Below, in pieces: positions 8,684 through 16,430 of a stretch of 64,000 nucleotides of DNA. Origin of the DNA: Spongisporangium articulatum (lineage in GTDB: Bacteria; Actinomycetota; Actinomycetes; Actinomycetales; Kineosporiaceae); NCBI RefSeq assembly GCF_044465595.1, contig NZ_JBITLV010000006.1, forward strand, positions 335,058 to 399,057, given 5' to 3'. Within the stretch, counting starts at the first letter, position 1. The number at the start of each line of letters is the position of its first letter. The notes below the pieces were generated by a model, which was not told the origin of the DNA, ran no database searches, and was given only the letters and a program-made list of their open reading frames with translations. Position numbers and translations under genes: made by a program.

Positions 8684-10228
8684 TCAGGCCTCGGTGGCCT
8701 CGGCCGTCGCCCCGACCTTCAGCGCCTCCTGCGTGGCCGAACCCTTCCGGGTGGCCAGGAGGTAGTACAGGCCGAAGCCGACGCCACAGCCGATGAACCA
8801 GCTCCAGTTGCTGATCCACTCCACGTGGTGGACGTTCGGCGGCACCAGCACCGAGGCGATCGAGATCGCCCCGGCGACGGCCGTGGCCCAGACGGCGTCG
8901 GGATTGAATCCGCCCTTGTACCAGTAGGCCCCGGCCTCGGACGTGGTGAAGAGGTCGTCGACGATGATCTTCTGGTCCCGGACGCGGTAGTAGTCGGCGA
9001 TCAGCACCCCGAACAGCGGGCCGATGAGGGCCCCCAGGATGCTCAACGAGTACATGATCGCCTTCGGGTCGTCGTACCAGTTCCACGGCGTGAGCAGGAC
9101 CGACCCGACGGCGGCGATCATGCCGCCGGCCCGCCAGCTGATCCGCTGCGGGTCGACGTTGGAGAAGTCGAACGCGGGCGAGATGAAGTTGGCCACGATG
9201 TTGATGCCGACCGTGGCGATGGCGAAGGTCAGAGCACCGAGCACGATGGCGAACGTGTTGTCGATCTTCGACACGGTCTCGACCGGGTCGGTGATGAGCT
9301 CGCCGAACACGGGGACGGTGGCCGAGGCGGTCAGGACCGTCAGGAGCGAGAAGAGCACGAAGTTGACCGGCAGGCCGAGGAAGTTGCCCTTCTTGACGGC
9401 GTCGAAACTCTTTCCGTAGCGGGAGAAGTCGCCGAAGTTGAGCATCGGCCCCGAGAAGTAGGAGACGACGACCGCGATCGCCGTCAGCATGGTCGTGAAC
9501 ACGTGGTAGCCCGTGAGCTGCTCCTCCGAGAGGTTCAGGCCGATGTGCCAGTCGGACTTGTAGAGCAGGTAGCCGCACAGGATGAACATGACGACGTAGA
9601 CCGCCGGCCCGGCGAAGTCGATGAACTTCCGGATGGTGTCCATGCCGCGCCAGAAGAGCAGCGCCTGCAGCACCCAGAGCACCGCGTAGGTGCCCCAGCC
9701 GACCGTCGAGAGGCCGAGGAAGCCGTGCTCCGACGCGGTCGCCCAGTCAGCCAGACCGGGCCAGAACCGCAGCAGCACGATGTCGAGCGAGCCCGCCGCG
9801 AGGAAGGTCTGGACGCCGTACCAAGCGATGGCGATCGACCCACGGATGATCGCCGCGATGTTGGCGCCGTACACGCCGAACGGCGCCCGCGACACCACGG
9901 GATACGGGACTCCCGCCACCTGGCTGGGTTTCGCCACCAGGTTGCAGAAGAACTGGACGATCACGATGCCGACGATCAGGGCGATGAAGACCTGCCAGCT
10001 CGTCAGGCCGAGCGCGAACAGGCTGCCCGCGGTCAGGTAACCACCGACGCTGTGCACGTCGGACATCCAGAACGCGAAGATGTTGTAGGAACCCCATTTC
10101 TGCTCGGCGAGCGGGGCAAGGTCCTCGTTGGTGAGACGCGGGTCGTAGGTGTCCTTGATGACGCTGAGGCCCGCGGCGTGCGGGCCCTCCACCGCCACGG
10201 GGGCAGGCGTGACCACCTCTTCGGACAT
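8684..10228 (-). CDS. NCS1-family cytosine/purine/allantoin/hydantoin permease
   Basis: 514 aa with about 12 membrane spans. The N-terminal RLTNEDLAPLAEQKWGSYNIFAFWMSDVHS and PVVSRAPFGVYGAN are NCS1 signatures (Mhp1/PucI/Fur group). It imports a nucleobase-like ring compound with H+ or Na+. Pairing with a hydantoin/allantoin racemase suggests allantoin or a hydantoin as substrate. AAGGAG lies 7 bases before the ATG. A 22-bp near-perfect dyad lies about 100 bases upstream and is the likely operator for the adjacent GntR regulator. Confidence 0.92.
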   Translation of the reverse strand: MSEEVVTPAPVAVEGPHAAGLSVIKDTYDPRLTNEDLAPLAEQKWGSYNIFAFWMSDVHSVGGYLTAGSLFALGLTSWQVFIALIVGIVIVQFFCNLVAKPSQVAGVPYPVVSRAPFGVYGANIAAIIRGSIAIAWYGVQTFLAAGSLDIVLLRFWPGLADWATASEHGFLGLSTVGWGTYAVLWVLQALLFWRGMDTIRKFIDFAGPAVYVVMFILCGYLLYKSDWHIGLNLSEEQLTGYHVFTTMLTAIAVVVSYFSGPMLNFGDFSRYGKSFDAVKKGNFLGLPVNFVLFSLLTVLTASATVPVFGELITDPVETVSKIDNTFAIVLGALTFAIATVGINIVANFISPAFDFSNVDPQRISWRAGGMIAAVGSVLLTPWNWYDDPKAIMYSLSILGALIGPLFGVLIADYYRVRDQKIIVDDLFTTSEAGAYWYKGGFNPDAVWATAVAGAISIASVLVPPNVHHVEWISNWSWFIGCGVGFGLYYLLATRKGSATQEALKVGATAEATEA

Positions 10229-10330
10229 GACGAAACTCCTTATACGACAAGGGAAAGCGCGAGGTCAGAGAACGGCGGCTACCCGGGATGACGCCGCAGG
10301 AGTGCTCACTCAAAGGTAGGAAACTCCTGT

Positions 10331-10352
10331 TGCGTCCCGATATCGCGACGCA
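10331..10352. promoter_or_regulatory. 22-bp near-perfect dyad, probable operator for the GntR regulator
   Basis: The sequence TGCGTCCCGA-TATCGCGACGCA pairs at 10 of 11 positions around a central GATATC core. It lies in the 179-base gap between the gntR stop and the permease start, where an autoregulated or substrate-sensing FCD-type GntR protein would bind. A regulatory role is inferred from symmetry and position. Confidence 0.55.
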
Positions 10353-10407
10353 TATATCCGCTACGGCACGCGTAACCCACGCGCAATGCACTGACGAACG
10401 GGGAGAG

Positions 10408-11118
10408 TCAGTCGACCAGCAGCCCGGCGTCGTCCGGCAGCCGCCCGATGACCCCTTCGAGCCGCTTGTGGTGCACGGCCGCGCAGTCGACCAGACGCTC
10501 GGCGTCCCCGCTCGCGAACGCCGCGAGCATCTCGGCGTGGTCCTCATGCAGCAGACGCCGGTCCTCGCCCGAGACGTACCGCATGGGCTGGAACGGTTCC
10601 GTCACGTTCCAGGCCGCCTCGAACATCCGCATCAGCCGCCGCATCCGGCACGGCCCGATCAACGCCAGGTGGAAGGCCCGGCTGTGCACGTGGTACGCCC
10701 GCGGGTCGGCCACAGCGATCGCCTCGGAGAGGGCACTGTGTGCTGCGGAGGCCACCCCTACATCGTCCGGGGTGGCCTCGAGGACCGCCGCTCTCAGGGC
10801 GGCACCCTCCAGAACACCCCGCACCACGTAGATCTCGCGCAGCTCGGCGCGGGTCAGCTGGGCGACGACGTAGCCGATGTTGGGCCGGTGCTGGACCAGG
10901 TTCTCGCCGACCAGCGTCTTGAGCGCCTCCCGGACCGGGATCGGGCTGACCCCCAGCAGCTGCGCGAGGTCGGTGACGGGGATCGGCGTCCCGGGCGGCG
11001 CCCCGCCGTCCAGGATGACCCGGCGCAGCTCCTCCAGTACGGCCGCGGGCGACCCGAGCCGGGGCCCCGCGGCGAGGCGGTCCAGCAGCACCGAACGGTG
11101 CCGCGGTGACCGCACCAC
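10408..11118 (-). CDS. GntR family transcriptional regulator (FCD domain)
   Basis: 236 aa. The N-terminal winged helix-turn-helix spans about residues 22-95, with IPVTDLAQLLGVSPIPVREALKTL as recognition core and VAQLTRAELREIYVVRGVLEG linking to an FCD ligand domain (about 95-225) that contains the metal-site pattern H-x3-H in FHLAL and HEDHAEML. It probably controls the NCS1 permease-racemase pair immediately downstream. It begins with GTG 23 bases after the arc stop, so read-through from arc is possible. Confidence 0.9.
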   Translation of the reverse strand: MVRSPRHRSVLLDRLAAGPRLGSPAAVLEELRRVILDGGAPPGTPIPVTDLAQLLGVSPIPVREALKTLVGENLVQHRPNIGYVVAQLTRAELREIYVVRGVLEGAALRAAVLEATPDDVGVASAAHSALSEAIAVADPRAYHVHSRAFHLALIGPCRMRRLMRMFEAAWNVTEPFQPMRYVSGEDRRLLHEDHAEMLAAFASGDAERLVDCAAVHHKRLEGVIGRLPDDAGLLVD

Positions 11119-11141
11119 TGCGTGGGCCCCGGTCTCGTCGC

Positions 11142-12932
11142 TTACAGGTACTGGCCGGTGTTGGCGACCGTGTCGATCGTCCGCCCCGGCTCGGTGCCCT
11201 GCTTGCCCTGGATGATCGTGCGGATGTAGACGATCCGCTCGCCCTTCTTGCCGCTGATCCGCGCCCAGTCGTCGGGGTTGGTCGTGTTCGGCAGGTCCTC
11301 GTTCTCCTTGAACTCGTCCACGCAGGCGGTGATCAGGTGGTCGAGCCGGATGCCCTTCTGGTTCAGGGTCAGCCAGTCCTTGATCGCAGCCTTCTTGGCC
11401 CGGTCGACGATGTTCTGGATCATCGCGCCCGAGTTGAAGTCCTTGAAGTAGAGGATCTCCTTGTCGCCGTTGGCGTACGTGACCTCGAGGAACTGGTTCT
11501 CCTCGGTCTCCGAGTACATCCGCTCGACGGTCCGCTGGATCATCTCCGTCACCGTGACCGACTTGGACCCGCCGTTGGCCGCGACGTCGTCCTCGTGCAA
11601 CGGCAGGTCGTCGGTCAGGTACTTGGCGAAGATGTCCTTGGCCGACTCGGCGTCGGGCCGCTGGATCTTGATCTTCACGTCGAGCCGGCCTGGGCGCAGG
11701 ATGGCCGGGTCGATCATGTCCTCACGGTTCGAGGCGCCGATCACGATGACGTTCTCGAGCCGTTCCACACCGTCGATCTCCGACAGCAACTGCGGCACGA
11801 TCGTCGTCTCGACGTCGCTGGAGACCCCGGAACCGCGGGTGCGGAACAGCGAGTCCATCTCGTCGAAGAAGACCACCACGGGCGTGCCCTCGGACGCCTT
11901 CTCGCGGGCCCGGGCGAAGATCAGCCGGATGTGCCGCTCGGTCTCGCCGACGTACTTGTTGAGCAGCTCCGGGCCCTTGATGTTCAGGAAGTAGCTCTTG
12001 CTGTCCTTCACACCACGCAGTTCGGCGGCCTTCTGAGCCAGCGAGCGGGCCACGGCCTTGGCGATCAGCGTCTTGCCGCAGCCGGGCGGACCGTAGAGCA
12101 GGATGCCCTTCGGCGGCTTCAGCCCGTGCTCCTGGAACAGGTCGGGGTGCAGGAACGGCAGCTCGACGGCGTCGCGGATCTGGTCGATCTGCGGGCCCAG
12201 GCCACCGATGTCGGTGTACTGGATGTCGGGCACCTCCTCGAGGACGAGCTCCTCGACCTCGGCCCGGGGCACCTTCTCGTAGACGAAGCCGGTCCGCGGG
12301 TCCATCGTCAGCGCGTCGCCGACCCGGATCGGCTTGCCGCTGCCGTCCCCGGCGCGCAGGGCCTCGCCCAGGTGGACGACGCGCTCCTCGTCGGTGCGCC
12401 CGACGACCAGGGCGCGCTCGCCGTCCTCCAGGATCTCCTTCAGGACGACGATCTCGCCGACCTTCTCGTAGGCGCGGGTGCCGACGACGTTGAAGGCCTC
12501 GTTGAGCATGACCTCCTGGCCGACCTTCAGGTCGTCCACGGTGATCGAGGGGCTCACGGACACCCGCATCTTGCGGCCCGAGCTGATCACCTCGACGGTG
12601 CCCTCCTCGGCGCCGCCGAGGAAGACGCCGAAGGTGTTCGGCGGCTGGGCCAGCCGGTCGACCTCGGCCTTGAGCTGGATGATCTGCTCACGCGCGTCGC
12701 GCAGGGTGCCCGCGAGGCGCTCGTTCTGGGTGCTGAGCTGGGAGACCTGGGCCCGCAGGCGTTCGATCTCGTCCGACATGCCACCCGGGCCGCGGACGCT
12801 GCGCAGCCGGGACACCTCGTCCTGCAGCCGCGCGATCTCGCGGCGCAGGGCCACCTCGTCCAGCCGGCCCGGCTCCTCGAACCGGCTGCCGTCGCCGTAC
12901 CTGTCGTCGTGACTGTCGTCGTGAGAAGTCAT
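11142..12932 (-). CDS. arc: Proteasome-associated AAA ATPase (Arc/Mpa)
   Basis: 596 aa from ATG 12932, which has GGAGG 8 bases upstream; a longer frame to 13022 is not family-like. It has an N-terminal coiled coil (about 25-95) that captures Pup, an OB inter-domain (about 97-235), and an AAA module with Walker A GPPGCGKT at 281-288, Walker B VVFFDEMDS and the R-finger region NRED. It ends in GQYL, the C-terminal motif that docks on PrcA and opens the gate. It unfolds pupylated proteins. It is separated from dop by a 3.8-kb unrelated module, and a 255-base gap lies upstream. Confidence 0.97.
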   Translation of the reverse strand: MTSHDDSHDDRYGDGSRFEEPGRLDEVALRREIARLQDEVSRLRSVRGPGGMSDEIERLRAQVSQLSTQNERLAGTLRDAREQIIQLKAEVDRLAQPPNTFGVFLGGAEEGTVEVISSGRKMRVSVSPSITVDDLKVGQEVMLNEAFNVVGTRAYEKVGEIVVLKEILEDGERALVVGRTDEERVVHLGEALRAGDGSGKPIRVGDALTMDPRTGFVYEKVPRAEVEELVLEEVPDIQYTDIGGLGPQIDQIRDAVELPFLHPDLFQEHGLKPPKGILLYGPPGCGKTLIAKAVARSLAQKAAELRGVKDSKSYFLNIKGPELLNKYVGETERHIRLIFARAREKASEGTPVVVFFDEMDSLFRTRGSGVSSDVETTIVPQLLSEIDGVERLENVIVIGASNREDMIDPAILRPGRLDVKIKIQRPDAESAKDIFAKYLTDDLPLHEDDVAANGGSKSVTVTEMIQRTVERMYSETEENQFLEVTYANGDKEILYFKDFNSGAMIQNIVDRAKKAAIKDWLTLNQKGIRLDHLITACVDEFKENEDLPNTTNPDDWARISGKKGERIVYIRTIIQGKQGTEPGRTIDTVANTGQYL

Positions 12933-13125
12933 GGCGGTCACCTCCAGGGCGGCCCAGATGGGCAGGGTCGCTGTCCCGACACTAACTCGACACCCGCCGG
13001 TTGTCCCCGATGGGTGCTTCATTGCACGCGCGAGATGTATCTCTCCCCCGCGACCGGCCGGCCTCCACGACGGCAGGTACCCAGAAGCAATGCCCGGTAG
13101 GCGTTTACGTCACTCTCCCGACACC

Positions 13126-13148
13126 TTGCATCACCTTGGGTGGTGCAA
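13126..13148. repeat. Inverted repeat in the arc upstream region
   Basis: TTGCATCACC and GGTGGTGCAA pair at 9 of 10 positions around a 3-base loop. It lies in the 255-base gap between trmI and arc (12933-13187). It could be the trmI terminator or an operator for arc. No T-tract follows, so I lean to an operator, with little certainty. Nothing else is recognised in this gap. Confidence 0.4.
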
Positions 13149-13187
13149 TAGTCACTTGCTGGCATCTAACAGGGCAAGGGGGTTCCG

Positions 13188-14291
13188 TCATTCCGTAGCC
13201 TGACCTGCGACGTTCTGGGCGCCTGCACCGGGTGCCATTCCCGACGCGGCGCCGGACGAGACCTGACGGCGCACCTGCCGGACCTTCTTCTCGGACACCG
13301 GCCGCTCCCCCAGATCGTCCTCGGACCACACCTCGGGCGTGTCGCCCTCCCCACCCGCCCAGCTGCCCCAGGCGTCGGCCACACCCGGTTCGCCCTCGGC
13401 GGAGGACTTGGCCGGGCGGCGGCGGCGCTGCGGCGGGGCCACGCCGTCGGCCAGCCGACGACTGGTGACCAGGAACCCGGTGTGCCCGACCATCCGGTGC
13501 TGCGGGCGGACGGCGAGACCCTCCAGGTGCCAGCCGCGCACCATCGACTCCCAGGCCTGGGGCTCCGTGAACCGGCCGTCGTCGCGCAACGCCTCGGCCA
13601 CACGGGACAGCTGTGTAGCGGTCGCGACATAACAGATCACCACGCCGCCGGCGGCCAGCGCACCGGCCACGGCGTCGAGGCACTCCCAGGGCGCGAGCAT
13701 GTCCAGCACGACCCGGTCGACGGACCCGTCGCGCTCCTCGATGTCCACCGCCAGGTCGCCGACGGTCACCTTCCAAGCCGGGTGCGGGGCACCGAAGAAC
13801 GCCTCGATGTTGCCGCGGGCGATGTCGGCGAAGTCGGCCCGCCGCTCGTAGGAGTGCACGCTCCCGGCGTCCCCGACGGCCCGCAGCAGCGACATGGTCA
13901 GGGCTCCCGACCCGACGCCGGCCTCGATCACCCGCGCGCCGGGGAAGACGTCGGCCATGGCGATCACCTGGCCCGCGTCCTTCGGGTAGACCACGGCGGC
14001 GCCGCGCGGCATCGACAGCACGTAGTCGGCGAGCAGGGGGCGCAGCGCCAGGTAGTCGACGCCCGCGGTGTTGCGCACCACCCAGCCCTCCGGCCGCCCG
14101 ATCAGCTCGTCGTGCCCGAACCGCCCGCGATGGGTGTGGAACTCCTTGCCGGGCTGCAGCGTGATGGTGTGCATCCGGCCCTTGGGATCGGTCAGCTGGA
14201 CCTGGTCACCGATCTTGAAGGGGCCGCGCCGGTGGTCCGATCCGGTGGGTCCGACGGGGGTGCTCATACCGCTGCTCATACCGCTGCTCAC
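13188..14291 (-). CDS. trmI: tRNA (adenine-58-N1)-methyltransferase TrmI
   Basis: 367 aa from GTG; ATG codons at 14279 and 14267 sit in two copies of an in-frame AGCAGCGGTATG repeat and are equally possible starts. FKIGDQVQLTDPKGR and HTHRGRFGHDELIG form the N-terminal beta domain. VVYPKDAGQVI and VIEAGVGSGALTMSLL are the SAM-binding motif I, and VVLDMLAPWEC is motif IV. It makes m1A58 in the T-loop of tRNA. The last ~90 residues are a low-complexity, charged extension. Association with proteasome loci is common in actinobacteria. Confidence 0.95.
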   Translation of the reverse strand: MSSGMSSGMSTPVGPTGSDHRRGPFKIGDQVQLTDPKGRMHTITLQPGKEFHTHRGRFGHDELIGRPEGWVVRNTAGVDYLALRPLLADYVLSMPRGAAVVYPKDAGQVIAMADVFPGARVIEAGVGSGALTMSLLRAVGDAGSVHSYERRADFADIARGNIEAFFGAPHPAWKVTVGDLAVDIEERDGSVDRVVLDMLAPWECLDAVAGALAAGGVVICYVATATQLSRVAEALRDDGRFTEPQAWESMVRGWHLEGLAVRPQHRMVGHTGFLVTSRRLADGVAPPQRRRRPAKSSAEGEPGVADAWGSWAGGEGDTPEVWSEDDLGERPVSEKKVRQVRRQVSSGAASGMAPGAGAQNVAGQATE

Positions 14292-14304
14292 GGCCGTGAG
14301 TCTG

Positions 14305-15465
14305 TCAGGTGGGCTCCGCGACGAAGCGCGCGACGTCGTCCCACTCCAGAACGCCGACCACGCGCTCGGCACCGTCCAGGACCGCGTAGCGGGGGGCGGG
14401 CACCGACTGCAGCCGGGCGATGAAAGCCGCGCCGGTCTCCCGGACGTCGAGCACCGCGCCCTCGACCAGGGCCTCGGCGACGGCCGCCGCACGCACCTGC
14501 TCGGCCTGCGCGGGCGGCACCTGGCCGGCCGCGCGCTCGTCGACCACGGCCGTCGGCCGGCCGTAGACGTCGAGCAGGACGACGGCGCGCGCCTGGTCGC
14601 GGGCCACGGCCAGCAGGGCGTCGGCCACGCTCGCGCCGGACGGTACGGAGACGGCGGGCCGCAGCAGCGTCCCCGGGTCGGCCCGCGCCGCCCGGCGTAA
14701 CCAGGCGACACCGGCCAGGGCGGCGCCCGCCCCCTGCGCCAGCATCCCGGCGATCAGCAGCAGCCACACCGCGGACGGCAGCCGCAGCCGGTCGGCCAGG
14801 AGACCCCCGACGGCGACCACGGCCACGGTCAGCGCCACCCCCCGGCCCGCCCAGCCCGCCACGGTCGCGGCCCGCAACCGGTCGCCCGTGAGCCGCCAGA
14901 CGAGGGCCTCGAGCACGCGCCCGCCGTCCAACGGAGCCCCCGGCAGCGCGTTGAACAGGGCCACGACGAGGTTCGCGTAGGCGGTGGCCACCAGCAGCAG
15001 GCGGGACACGTCACCGCGCTCGGTGGCCGCCACGAAGGGCCGGACGGCGAGCGCCAGCACCAGGTTGGCCACCGGGCCGGCCGCCGCCACCAGCGCAGCC
15101 CGCGCCGGGGTGCTGGAGTCCCGGGCGAAGGCGGTGTGCCCACCCCACAGGTCGAGCACGATGTGCGTGGCCGGGGTGCCGGTGAGCCGGGCCACGACCG
15201 CGTGCGCGAGTTCGTGCACGAGGACCGACAGCAGGAGCAGGACGGCGAAGGTCAGCGCCACCGCGTAGGCGCCGCCGGCCAGGCCGGTCGAGTTCCGCAC
15301 CAGGGGCGCGAACAGCACGGTGATCACGAGCGCGACCAGGAGCCAGGACGGTTTCAGGTAGACCGGGACGCCGAGGAGCCGGCCGACGCGCACACCCTCA
15401 CCCTGCTGGTGGGCGGGCGGCTGCGGGGTCGGCTCGGCCGGCCGCAGGAGCGGATCATCGGACAT
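14305..15465 (-). CDS. Site-2 protease (M50) family metallopeptidase with C-terminal CBS pair
   Basis: 386 aa. The zinc site is HELAH at 84-88 with the third ligand in LPGAPLDGG (about 174-182), the classic M50 pattern inside a six-helix membrane core. About residues 255-380 form two CBS-like repeats that may sense nucleotides. Such proteases cut substrates within the membrane, often anti-sigma factors; the target here is unknown. The start codon follows TAACAT by 8 bases, suggesting a leaderless mRNA. It lies 13 bases upstream of trmI. Confidence 0.92.
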   Translation of the reverse strand: MSDDPLLRPAEPTPQPPAHQQGEGVRVGRLLGVPVYLKPSWLLVALVITVLFAPLVRNSTGLAGGAYAVALTFAVLLLLSVLVHELAHAVVARLTGTPATHIVLDLWGGHTAFARDSSTPARAALVAAAGPVANLVLALAVRPFVAATERGDVSRLLLVATAYANLVVALFNALPGAPLDGGRVLEALVWRLTGDRLRAATVAGWAGRGVALTVAVVAVGGLLADRLRLPSAVWLLLIAGMLAQGAGAALAGVAWLRRAARADPGTLLRPAVSVPSGASVADALLAVARDQARAVVLLDVYGRPTAVVDERAAGQVPPAQAEQVRAAAVAEALVEGAVLDVRETGAAFIARLQSVPAPRYAVLDGAERVVGVLEWDDVARFVAEPT

Positions 15466-15586
15466 CAGGGCCGATGTTAAGGGTCGGCCCGTAGGCCCGT
15501 AATGGCCTTGCCCCCCGAGCCGGATTTGGAAAGGGTTTCAGGGTCGCCTCAGGGACACCCCGGAGGCGACGGCGGAACGACAACTG

Positions 15587-15613
15587 CTAGCGTCAACCCG
15601 CGGTTGACGCTAG
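15587..15613. promoter_or_regulatory. 27-bp perfect dyad in the M50/ABC exporter divergent promoter
   Basis: CTAGCGTCAACC and GGTTGACGCTAG are perfect 12-bp arms around CGC. A further TTGACC follows at 15614-15619. It sits about 55 bases before the ABC transporter start. It is long enough to be an operator for a dimeric repressor, and TTGACG may also serve as a -35. The best nearby regulator candidate is the MerR-type protein encoded after the permease, but no link is proven. Confidence 0.6.
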
Positions 15614-15668
15614 TTGACCGTGGTGTCGGACGGCGGGGAGCAGACCCCGCCGAAGGTGAGGGGCGGAA

Positions 15669-16424
15669 GTGGCTGCGGTGGCAACGGACGTGATCGCCCA
15701 GGCGATCGACCTGCGCAAGATCTACGGGGAGGGCGACGCGCAGGTGCGGGCCCTCGACGGTGTGAGCGTCGACTTCGGCCGCGGTCAGATGACCGCGATC
15801 ATGGGCCCCTCCGGGTCCGGCAAGTCGACCCTGATGCACTGCATGGCGGCCCTCGACAAGCCGACCTCGGGCGAGGTCGTGATCGACGGGACGACGGTCA
15901 CCGGCCTGCGGGACAAGCCGCTGACGAAGCTGCGCCGCGACCGCGTCGGCTTCATCTTCCAGTCCTTCAACCTGGTCCCCACCCTGACGGCCGGGGAGAA
16001 CATCACGCTGCCGCTGGACATCGCGGGCCGCAAGCCCGACCCGGACTGGTACGACCTGGTCATCGACACGGTCGGCCTACGAGACCGGTTGCGGCACAAG
16101 CCGAACGAGCTGTCCGGTGGGCAGCAGCAGCGGGTGGCCTGCGCCCGGGCCCTGGTCAGCAAGCCGGCCATCGTGTTCGCCGACGAGCCGACCGGCAACC
16201 TCGACTCCTCGGCCAGCGCGGGCATCCTGGAGTTCCTGCAGAAGTCGGTCCGCGAGTTCGACCAGTCGATCGTCATCGTCACGCACGACCCGATCGCGGC
16301 GGGCTACGCCGACCGCGTGCTCTTCCTGGCCGACGGCCGGATCGTCGACGAGATGCACGAGCCGACGGCCGACAAGGTGCTCGACCGGATGCGCGGCTTC
16401 GACGGCTCCGCCCGCCGGAGCTGA
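15669..16424 (+). CDS. ABC transporter ATP-binding protein (MacB/LolD type)
   Basis: 251 aa. Walker A GPSGSGKST, Q-loop FQSFNLVPTLT, signature LSGGQQQRVA, Walker B IVFADEPTGNLDS and the switch His in VTHDP are all present. It belongs to the MacB/LolD/FtsE-like class that partners with FtsX-fold permeases and powers extrusion or lipoprotein/peptide export. GTG start with a GAGGGG ribosome site. Six bases separate it from the permease gene, so they form one operon behind a 27-bp dyad. Confidence 0.95.
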   Translation: MAAVATDVIAQAIDLRKIYGEGDAQVRALDGVSVDFGRGQMTAIMGPSGSGKSTLMHCMAALDKPTSGEVVIDGTTVTGLRDKPLTKLRRDRVGFIFQSFNLVPTLTAGENITLPLDIAGRKPDPDWYDLVIDTVGLRDRLRHKPNELSGGQQQRVACARALVSKPAIVFADEPTGNLDSSASAGILEFLQKSVREFDQSIVIVTHDPIAAGYADRVLFLADGRIVDEMHEPTADKVLDRMRGFDGSARRS

Positions 16425-16430
16425 TCGACG

